A stretch of 6,356 nt of DNA from Planctomycetaceae bacterium (GTDB taxonomy: Bacteria > Planctomycetota > Planctomycetia > Planctomycetales > Planctomycetaceae): contig JAGQQQ010000430.1 of NCBI GenBank assembly GCA_020426125.1, forward strand, positions 1 to 6,356. Reading direction: 5' to 3'. The first letter of the stretch is position 1. Every line of letters begins with the position of its first letter. The notes under the pieces were generated by a model, which saw nothing but the letters and a program-made list of their open reading frames with translations, was not told the origin of the DNA and searched no databases. Made by a program: the position numbers and the translations under genes. Of the stretch, positions 1 through 5,449 are shown in pieces.

Positions 1-354
1 GACCTGAAGGCGCGCGGCATGCTCGACGAAACGCTCGTCATCTGGGGCGGGGAGTTTGGCAGAACGCCCACGTCACAGCGTTCCGGAGACATTTACACGG
101 GACGCGACCACAACATGCAGGCCTTCACATCCTGGATGGCCGGCGGCGGCGTGAAGGGGGGCACGACCTACGGCACGACCGACGACTTTGGCCATTCTGT
201 CGTGGAGAACCCCGTGAGCGTCCACGACTTCCACGCGACGATTCTGCATCTGCTCGGACTGCATCATCAGAAATTGTACTTCAAACGGAGCGGCCTCGAA
301 GAACGCCTGACGGGAATCGAGCCTCCACGCGTGGTCACGGAGATCTTGAGTTGA
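1..354 (+). CDS. DUF1501 family protein, C-terminal part (5' end outside window)
   Basis: This is the last 117 codons of a longer gene; the reading frame is open from base 1 (DLKARGMLDETLV), so the ATG at 19 is internal and not a start. The visible part carries the hallmark end of DUF1501 proteins: GEFGRTP, then GRDHN followed by FTSWMAGGGVKGGTTYG, a DDFGHSVVENPVSVHDFHATILHLLGL block and a final ERLTGIEP segment. The family is hugely expanded in planctomycetes, resembles alkaline-phosphatase/sulfatase-fold proteins and is usually Tat-exported; its biochemical role is not established. His and Asp residues in RDHN and HDFHAT resemble metal ligands of that fold, which is an inference. The TGA stop at 352-354 shares its last base with the ATG of the next gene, so the two are probably translated together. 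The family call is confident; the substrate is unknown. Confidence 0.93.
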   Translation, partial: DLKARGMLDETLVIWGGEFGRTPTSQRSGDIYTGRDHNMQAFTSWMAGGGVKGGTTYGTTDDFGHSVVENPVSVHDFHATILHLLGLHHQKLYFKRSGLEERLTGIEPPRVVTEILS

Positions 355-1253
355 TGATGCCGAGAGTTGTGATGAACCGTCGAGAACTGTTGCGGGGGAC
401 GTTGGCCGTTGGAGCAGCATCGTGGGCCGCGTCCGCGACACAAGCCGCTGAAGCGTCTCCATCTGACGAGCAACTCCCCCTGCAGATCATTGACACCAAT
501 GTAAGTCTTTTTGAGTGGCCATTTCGACGATTGCCGTTGGACCAAACGGGTCGGCTCGTCGAGAAACTCCGTTCACTCGGCGTGACGCAGGCTTGGGCAG
601 GCTCATTTGACGGCATTTTTCACCGTGATCTTCAGCGAGCGAACGAGCGTCTGGCGAAAGAATGCGAGCGATTCCCTGAACTTGTGCCGATCGGATCCGT
701 CAATCCGACACTGCCTCACTGGGAAAGGGATGTGGAATCCTGTGCGAACAGATGGAAGATGCCCGCGATTCGGCTGCATCCCGGATACCATGGATACACG
801 TTGGAGGATCCTCGGTTCGCTGAACTGCTGGAGATGGCCGAAGAACACGGAATTTTGATTCAAATCGCGGTGGCCGTTGAGGATCAACGGACACAACCAA
901 CAATGCTCCGCGTTCCCGATGTTGACTTGCTTCCGCTCGAGGCGCTCTTGCGATCGCGGCCCAAGAGTCGCGTTCAGGTCTTGAATGCGAATGCTCGGCA
1001 GGCTTCACAGGCTCAGTGGATCAACTTTCCGAATCTTGCCTTCGATGTTTCCCGGACCGATGGCACCGACGCCGTCCCGATGCTCTGCAAAATCCTCGGC
1101 GTCGAGCGCCTGCTGTTTGGATCGCATACCCCGTTTCTCGTTCCCGAAGCGGCAATGATTCGCGTCCATGAATCAGAATTGCTCTCGTCCGAGGATCTCA
1201 GGCAGGTCTACGCGAAGAATGCCGAGCGTTGGCTCAGGGGAGTCCAATCGTAA
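354..1253 (+). CDS. Tat-exported amidohydrolase-like TIM-barrel protein with degenerate metal site
   Basis: A 299-residue protein of the amidohydrolase-2 (COG2159-like) type. Residues 7-33 form a twin-arginine leader: MNRRELLRG, then a short hydrophobic stretch and a plausible cut after ATQA, so the mature protein should be periplasmic or outside the cytoplasmic membrane. The barrel begins at IIDTNVSLF (45-53). Family members normally have DxHxH here, but this protein has D47-T-N49-V-S51, so the first two metal ligands are absent. Other family landmarks remain: IRLHPGYHGY (139-148), a LLFGSHTPF strand (253-261) where GSDxP is usual, and a C-terminal YAKNAERWL. The protein may be a binding or regulatory pseudoenzyme, or may use a different metal arrangement. 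Start choice: ATG 354 overlaps the upstream TGA and has GGAG at 339-342; ATG 372 would begin exactly at the Tat motif and is a good alternative, TTG 351 a weaker one. The stop overlaps the next gene by one base. Confidence 0.85.
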   Translation: MMPRVVMNRRELLRGTLAVGAASWAASATQAAEASPSDEQLPLQIIDTNVSLFEWPFRRLPLDQTGRLVEKLRSLGVTQAWAGSFDGIFHRDLQRANERLAKECERFPELVPIGSVNPTLPHWERDVESCANRWKMPAIRLHPGYHGYTLEDPRFAELLEMAEEHGILIQIAVAVEDQRTQPTMLRVPDVDLLPLEALLRSRPKSRVQVLNANARQASQAQWINFPNLAFDVSRTDGTDAVPMLCKILGVERLLFGSHTPFLVPEAAMIRVHESELLSSEDLRQVYAKNAERWLRGVQS

Positions 1254-1255
1254 TG
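1236..1255 (+). promoter_or_regulatory. Ribosome binding site and TAATG stop/start coupling junction
   Basis: A strong purine-rich Shine-Dalgarno sequence, AGGGGAG at 1236-1242, lies inside the end of the upstream gene, ten bases before ATG 1253. The TAA stop (1251-1253) shares its last base with that ATG. This favours ATG 1253 over the in-frame TTG at 1229 and points to translational coupling of the two amidohydrolase genes. Confidence 0.7.
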
Positions 1256-2101
1256 CCATCTTTTTCGCTCCCCGGGCTCCCTTCTCCGGACGTTTTGAAG
1301 TCCTATCGGATTCGGGATTCGTACTTCACGCCGTCCCACTCCCATCCCGGAGCCGATGGCAAGAGTCGATTAATCTCAGACATTGAGCGATCGCTTCCGG
1401 CCATCCATCTGGGCCAATTCGAGAAGCTCTGCTTCTTCCCTCATGTGGGGATCGGGACCACGACAGACCCTCAACTGGAAAAGTTGCTGCGGACGAATCC
1501 GCAGGTGGTCCTGGAGCCTTTCGAACGCTGGCCCGATCTGTTGTTCGGCATGATTCAGGTCAATGCCCACAACGTCGCTGCGTCGTTGGATGCCATCAAT
1601 CGTTGGATTGCCGACGGCCCGATGCGAGGCGTCTACTTTCCGGGAGGCGGCCCGGCCGCGATGACCTGCACCGATCGAAATGTTCACCAACTCGTTGAAC
1701 GTGTCGCAGATCTCAACGGTGTCATCATGCAACACACTTGGTTCAAAACGGGTGGGAAACAGGGACCGGGCGAGTCAACTCCAACGGAACTCGCCGAACT
1801 GGCGGCTCAGTTTCCCGAACAGAGTTTCTTATGCGCGCATGCTGGGGGAGAATGGGAACAAGGGATCCGAGCGATTCAAGATTTTCCCAACATCTTGGCG
1901 GAAACCTCCGGCTTCGATGCAACTGCCGGCTTCCTCGAAATGGCCGTTCGCGAATTGGGCGCCGAGCGGATTGTCTTCGGCAGCCATTTGCCCTCGCGAT
2001 CGCTAGGAACAGAACTCGGCAAAGTCCTCGGGGCGGAAATTTCCGAACGCGACAAACAGCGGATTCTGGGAGAAAACTATCGGCGACTTCTCGACGGATG
2101 A
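1253..2101 (+). CDS. Amidohydrolase family protein (COG2159-like), cytoplasmic paralog
   Basis: A 282-residue amidohydrolase-2-type barrel protein. No signal peptide is visible, so it is probably cytoplasmic, unlike its upstream neighbour. Possible metal-site residues are an H29-S-H31 pair in FTPSHSHPG, H161 in IMQHTWF and H196 in LCAHAGGEWEQG. The HxH falls several residues after the place (IRDSYFT, 20-26) where DxHxH is expected, so whether it is the true ligand pair is uncertain. The last strand reads IVFGSHLPSRS (240-250), with H245 where the family usually has the catalytic Asp of GSDxP; the same change occurs in the upstream gene. The C-terminus, ILGENYRRLL, matches the family ending N-x-x-R-L. 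Together these suggest a metal-dependent hydrolase or decarboxylase acting on a small acid or lactone, with substrate unknown. It is the third gene of the coupled cluster. ATG 1253 is preferred because of the overlap and the AGGGGAG site before it. Confidence 0.83.
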   Translation: MPSFSLPGLPSPDVLKSYRIRDSYFTPSHSHPGADGKSRLISDIERSLPAIHLGQFEKLCFFPHVGIGTTTDPQLEKLLRTNPQVVLEPFERWPDLLFGMIQVNAHNVAASLDAINRWIADGPMRGVYFPGGGPAAMTCTDRNVHQLVERVADLNGVIMQHTWFKTGGKQGPGESTPTELAELAAQFPEQSFLCAHAGGEWEQGIRAIQDFPNILAETSGFDATAGFLEMAVRELGAERIVFGSHLPSRSLGTELGKVLGAEISERDKQRILGENYRRLLDG

Positions 2102-2232
2102 CCATTCCCTGGCCTCCTGTGGCTGGCATTGCGGCGAGTGAAGGCGTCAAGTCTGACGGACCGGGTCATCCGTTTTGGGAATTTCTGAACGAGAAATTCA
2201 CAGACGCTGTTTTTCCGTTGTGGGCGAGGTAA
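2098..2232 (+). CDS. Possible small ORF overlapping the amidohydrolase stop (44 aa, hypothetical)
   Basis: An ATG at 2098 overlaps the preceding TGA as ATGA and opens a frame of 44 codons ending at TAA 2230-2232. The peptide begins MTIPWPPVAGIAASEG and ends FTDAVFPLWAR. It is rich in Trp, Phe and Pro, with no membrane segment, signal or recognised domain. The position continues the stop/start overlap pattern of the upstream genes, which is the main argument for it. There is no clear Shine-Dalgarno sequence directly before it, and an open frame of this size can arise by chance, so it may be only the untranslated gap before the PurF-like gene. I do not recognise the product. Confidence 0.3.
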   Translation: MTIPWPPVAGIAASEGVKSDGPGHPFWEFLNEKFTDAVFPLWAR

Positions 2233-2283
2233 GATTGTCGAGTCTTTGTGGAGCCTCTTCCTCATCATCGGACAAACCCCCTG

Positions 2284-3879
2284 ATGGCTGAATTGCACCA
2301 TGAGTGCGGCATCGCTGCGCTGTACCACTACGCGGAAGACAGGACGTCGCCCATTGTCCAGGAAATCGGTCGAGGCCGCGTGTCCCGATTGGTCCCGTCG
2401 ATGTTGATCGACATTCAAAACCGCGGCCAACTCGCGGCGGGGATGACGACGTTCAAGCCGTTCCAGAACGAGCTTCTGGTGACGCATAAGCAGGTGGGGT
2501 CGGTTTCCGAAGTCTTCCGGATGAGCCGGAAGGAAAAATACAACAAGCTGATGGAGGAGCACACGGGCCCAGCGGCGATCGGCCATGTCCGATACGCCAC
2601 CTGTGGACGGGACGATCCCAGCTACGCCCAGCCCTTTGAACGGACCCATCTCGAAAAGAAAAAGTGGTTCTCCTTCGCGTTTAATGGGCAGCTTGCCAAC
2701 TACGCCGATCTGCGAAACGAGATCCGCTCGCAGGGGGATTTTCACCTCGCCCGCGAGACCGACACGGAAACGCTGATGCATCTCATCAGCCAAGAGATTT
2801 CGCAAAACCCCCAGATTGCCATTCGTGATCTACTGGCCAAAGTTTCGACTCGACTGGACGGCGCCTACAACATTGTCTTTCTCAATTCGACGGGACAGAT
2901 GTTTGTTGCCCGCGATCCCCACGGGTTTCGCCCATTGTGTTACGCGGAGCGAGACGGCTTCTTCGCCGCTGCTAGCGAAAGCGTCGCGTTAACGAACCTC
3001 GGTTTCGACCCAACCGATGTTCGGGACCTGGATCCCGGGTGTGCCGTCGTCATTGAAGATGGAAAGATGCGGATTGAGCGTTTTGCTCCGGCTCCCCGAT
3101 ACTCACATTGTTTCTTTGAATGGATTTACTTCGCCAACGTCTGTAGCCGTCTCGATGATCAGAGCGTCTACCTGTCCCGGAAGAGTCTCGGGGAGGAACT
3201 GGCCGCCCAGGAACGGGAGTCAACCGAGAACGCGATCGTGGTTCCCGTTCCCGATACCGCGAAGGCCGCCGCGGAGGGGATGGCCTTCAATATGAAGGTT
3301 CCCTGCCTGGAAGGCCTGATGCGGCACCGGGCTCTGGGCCGGACATTCATCGAGAGCGAAGACCGCGAAGCAAAGGCTCGCCGCAAATATATTCCCCTGC
3401 CCGAGGTCCTCCAGGGAAAGCGGGTCTTCCTCGTCGACGACACCATCGTCCGGTCCACTACGATGAAGGTGCTCATTGAACAGATCAAGGTACGGGGTGG
3501 AGCGGAGGAAGTGCATGTCCGCGTCGCGTGTCCGCCGATCATGGCTCCGTGTTTCTATGGCATCGACATGCCCGATGTTGATGATCTGTTTGCCCCGAGC
3601 TATCTCAAGCTGGGCGAGCCAATCACGCCCGAATTGGAAGCGGAGATGGCCGCCGCGTTCGGGGCCGACTCTCTCAGATATCTTCCTGTGGAATCGATTG
3701 CGAAGGCTCTGAACAAAGACAGCGGGCAGCTCTGCCAGGCCTGTCTCACTGGCGAATATCCAACCGAAGCCGGAACCAAGCTTTATCAAATCTCCTTACA
3801 AAATGTCGGCAAAAAACAGGGTGGAAAGCGGCTCGTCGAAGAGGAGACGAGTTGCTCCTTGCCGCCGGCTCGACTCTGA
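2284..3879 (+). CDS. purF: Amidophosphoribosyltransferase-family protein (glutamine PRPP amidotransferase, PurF-like)
   Basis: A 531-residue cytoplasmic enzyme predicted to convert PRPP and glutamine to 5-phosphoribosylamine, the first step of purine synthesis. The N-terminal class II glutaminase domain (about 8-240) starts at ECGIAALYH: C8 would be the nucleophile after removal of a seven-residue propeptide. It also has GHVRYATCG (R103), FNGQLANY (N134-G135), ETDTE (D160), DPHGFRPL and ASESVAL. The phosphoribosyltransferase half has FFEWIYFA, VVPVPDTAKAAAEG, GRTFIES, the PRPP loop FLVDDTIVRSTT (382-393) and PCFYGIDMP. Cysteines 276, 423, 484 and 487 match the spacing of the [4Fe-4S] ligands in Bacillus PurF. 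Deviations: IQNRGQL where QHRGQE is usual, and S391 where the PRPP loop normally has Gly. It may be the main PurF or a divergent paralog. ATG 2284 gives a normal N-terminus; GTG 2248 is an in-frame alternative. No strong Shine-Dalgarno sequence is visible. Residues from about 505 form an extra polar tail. Confidence 0.9.
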   Translation: MAELHHECGIAALYHYAEDRTSPIVQEIGRGRVSRLVPSMLIDIQNRGQLAAGMTTFKPFQNELLVTHKQVGSVSEVFRMSRKEKYNKLMEEHTGPAAIGHVRYATCGRDDPSYAQPFERTHLEKKKWFSFAFNGQLANYADLRNEIRSQGDFHLARETDTETLMHLISQEISQNPQIAIRDLLAKVSTRLDGAYNIVFLNSTGQMFVARDPHGFRPLCYAERDGFFAAASESVALTNLGFDPTDVRDLDPGCAVVIEDGKMRIERFAPAPRYSHCFFEWIYFANVCSRLDDQSVYLSRKSLGEELAAQERESTENAIVVPVPDTAKAAAEGMAFNMKVPCLEGLMRHRALGRTFIESEDREAKARRKYIPLPEVLQGKRVFLVDDTIVRSTTMKVLIEQIKVRGGAEEVHVRVACPPIMAPCFYGIDMPDVDDLFAPSYLKLGEPITPELEAEMAAAFGADSLRYLPVESIAKALNKDSGQLCQACLTGEYPTEAGTKLYQISLQNVGKKQGGKRLVEEETSCSLPPARL

Positions 3880-3908
3880 TCAAAGCAGTGGAGTCTTGCA
3901 GGAGATCT

Positions 3909-3991
3909 CTTTCGGAAAACCTCGAAATCCGAAGGAAGCACGAAATGCGAAAGCTCGAAACATTCGGAATTCGTCGCGGGGTTTTCGAAAG
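3909..3991. repeat. Intergenic CGAA/TTCG repeat forming a long imperfect hairpin
   Basis: Thirty bases after the PurF-like stop is a compact palindromic element. The outer arms are 3909-3924 (CTTTCGGAAAACCTCG) and 3977-3991 (CGGGGTTTTCGAAAG); they pair with one bulged G and one G-U pair. Inside, CGAAATCCGAA (3923-3933) matches the reverse complement of TTCGGAATTCG (3963-3973) at 10 of 11 bases, though its first two bases compete with the outer arm. A small GCA/TGC hairpin (3938-3948) sits at the tip. The motif CGAA recurs at 3923, 3930, 3941, 3948 and 3956, and TTCG at 3911, 3963, 3970 and 3984, often seven bases apart. It could be a dispersed REP-like repeat, a transcript-end structure for the PurF-like gene, or both. 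There is no T-tract right after the outer arm, so it is not a classic intrinsic terminator. Confidence 0.6.
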
Positions 3992-4089
3992 TGTCGACCG
4001 ATGATGATTTTCCACGTTCAGTCCTTTGGGCGCAAGCAGCAGTTGGCGTTTGACGGTTTGGCTATTCTCCCTGGTTTTTTCTCACAGGT

Positions 4090-4812
4090 ATGGCACACAC
4101 GCCCTTGCCGATTCATGTTGTAGTGACTTGTGAACACGGGGGAAATGGCATCCCCGCAGAGTATGCCGCGTTATTCGCCCATGCGGAAGCGGAGTTGGCA
4201 TCCCATCGTGGCTATGACCCAGGAACGCTGGAACTCGCCAAGCGACTTGCGAAGGCGTTGGGGGCTCCGGTGTTTTCCACAACCGTTTCTCGGTTGCTGA
4301 TCGAATTGAACCGCAGCCCAGATCATCCTCGACTGTTCTCGGAGTTCACACGGCGATTGAATCGCGAATCAAAAGAGCGGCTGATCGACGAGCATTATCG
4401 CCCGTATCGGGACAAGGTTCAGGAAGCGATTGCCGAGCGATGTGGATCGGGAAGATGTCTGCATGTTTCCGTGCACAGCTTTACCCCAATCTGGAAGGGA
4501 AAGCCGCGAACGACGGATCTCGGCCTCTTGTTCGATCCGTCCCGCATCTGGGAAGCAGCGATCTGCGAAGACTGGAGGAAACGACTTCGCCGGGAAACTC
4601 CTGGCAGGCGAATCCACTTCAATCTCCCTTATCGTGGAACCTCCGATGGATTCACAACACACCTGAGACGATTCTTCCCCGACAATTGCTACGCCGGCAT
4701 CGAAATCGAAGTCAACCAACGATTCCCACTGAATGGAGACGAGTTGTGGGAGGCCGTGCAAAGCGAAATCGTCGAAACCGCCATCACTCTCATGAGATCA
4801 CGATCGATATGA
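4090..4812 (+). CDS. N-formylglutamate amidohydrolase family protein
   Basis: A 240-residue, probably cytoplasmic, zinc-hydrolase-like protein. Characterised members of the family (HutG type) split N-formyl-L-glutamate to formate and glutamate in histidine breakdown, but many short bacterial homologs have no proven substrate. Motifs seen: VTCEHGGNGIP (12-22, likely ligand H16), HRGYDPGT (39-46), the LIELNRS segment (70-76), HVSVHSFTP (125-133) with two histidines, TDLGLLFDP (142-150), YRGTSDGFT (181-189) and GIEIEVNQ (203-210) near the end. These follow the usual order for the family, and no key segment appears lost. No histidine-utilisation genes lie nearby, so a role in that pathway is not supported by context and a different N-acyl or amide substrate is possible. 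The gene has about 210 bases of its own upstream space, including the hairpin repeat, so it may have its own promoter. Only a weak CAGG precedes ATG 4090. Confidence 0.85.
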   Translation: MAHTPLPIHVVVTCEHGGNGIPAEYAALFAHAEAELASHRGYDPGTLELAKRLAKALGAPVFSTTVSRLLIELNRSPDHPRLFSEFTRRLNRESKERLIDEHYRPYRDKVQEAIAERCGSGRCLHVSVHSFTPIWKGKPRTTDLGLLFDPSRIWEAAICEDWRKRLRRETPGRRIHFNLPYRGTSDGFTTHLRRFFPDNCYAGIEIEVNQRFPLNGDELWEAVQSEIVETAITLMRSRSI

Positions 4813-4890
4813 GGTCTCGATGGCGTCAACATTCCCTCCAATCGAGAGACAACACCGCCGTCTATCGAGCCATCGGCGAGAGGTCACCAT

Positions 4891-5274
4891 TCAATTGGCG
4901 ACATGCAGAACGTGCGCCCGATCCAGTTCCTCGCGAGTGATGTAAATCCGGTGTCCAGTTTCTTCATCCTGGAGGCCGAGCAAATCGGCTTCTGGTTCAT
5001 CCACACGAACGTATCTCGTCCGGCTGGTGAGGCAGGTGATAAATTGGTCGAAAGAAACAAACTGACTGTCGGAGCGTGCTTGAAACGGAAGGCGGGCTTC
5101 GATGAGGGAGTCGATCATCCTGTTGTTGATCCTGATGTCTTCGTCAGGAGCCAGCCACGTTCCACGTGCGGCGACCAAAACCGAGACAGAGCTGATCCGA
5201 CAACTCTGGTCGAAAGACACGAATGTCCAGGAAAGTGTGACCTGACAAACGTGTCCTTCACTCATGACGTACAT
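4891..5274 (-). CDS. Hypothetical protein, small, acidic C-terminus
   Basis: I do not recognise this 127-residue protein. The minus-strand frame is preferred to the long open plus-strand frame opposite because its sequence looks protein-like: an alternating hydrophobic and charged middle (DEDIRINNRMIDSLIEARL), then RYVRVDEPEADLLGLQDEE and a closing TGHRIYITREELDRAHV. No signal peptide, membrane segment or catalytic motif is seen. The hexapeptide FVSFDQ occurs twice (residues 18-23 and 72-77), hinting at two related halves. The start is uncertain: ATG 5274 is chosen, with GGGG a few bases upstream; ATG 5265 and GTG 5322 are in frame. The gene converges with the N-formylglutamate amidohydrolase-like gene (78 bases between stops) and diverges from the exonuclease gene, so it is transcribed alone. 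Its promoter must lie between it and base 5449, but no good -35/-10 pair stands out there. Confidence 0.6.
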   Translation of the reverse strand: MYVMSEGHVCQVTLSWTFVSFDQSCRISSVSVLVAARGTWLAPDEDIRINNRMIDSLIEARLPFQARSDSQFVSFDQFITCLTSRTRYVRVDEPEADLLGLQDEETGHRIYITREELDRAHVLHVAN

Positions 5275-5449
5275 CTTACCCCACTCGGCAGTCGTGACAA
5301 TGGACCTCCACGCGGAATTCACAATTGGCGGAACCCTTTCTACGGACTTGCGTTAAAGTCGAACAGTATGGGACAATCCGCGGAACGATCCATCTCCTGA
5401 ATCTGATCTCCTTGTTTTCATTCTTCTTAGTTCTTGATCGTTGTGGCTC

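Noticed and set aside
2077..2805. A 242-codon open frame on the minus strand covering the start of the PurF-like gene
   Set aside because: It lies opposite conserved glutaminase motifs and has no recognisable domain of its own.
3220..3789. A 189-codon open frame on the minus strand inside the PurF-like gene
   Set aside because: The plus strand carries unmistakable PRPP-binding and Fe-S motifs across this span; the antisense frame is a by-product of its codon composition.
3909..3991. CRISPR array
   Set aside because: The repeated words are only 4-11 bases, with no uniform spacers and no cas genes nearby.
4043..4068. Possible promoter (TTGGCG or TTGACG with TATTCT) before the N-formylglutamate amidohydrolase-like gene
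   Set aside because: Spacing is 14 or 7 bases, too short for a normal -35/-10 pair.
3803..4123. Open frame running through the intergenic repeat (NPKEARNAKARN-like product)
   Set aside because: This is a translation of the CGAA repeat, not a gene; it overlaps two confident coding regions at its ends and has no start signal.
4815..4847. Seven-base inverted repeat (TCTCGAT / ATCGAGA) between the two convergent genes as a terminator
   Set aside because: The stem is short, the loop is 19 bases and no T-tract follows on either strand, so it is indistinguishable from chance.
5348..5372. TTGCGT with TATGGG as a promoter for the exonuclease gene
   Set aside because: The 13-base spacer and poor -10 match do not support it.
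4903..5400. A 165-codon open frame on the plus strand opposite the small minus-strand gene
   Set aside because: Its translation is unlike a folded protein (scattered Cys, Pro, Arg and His, no motif), whereas the minus strand gives a coherent acidic protein sequence over the same bases.
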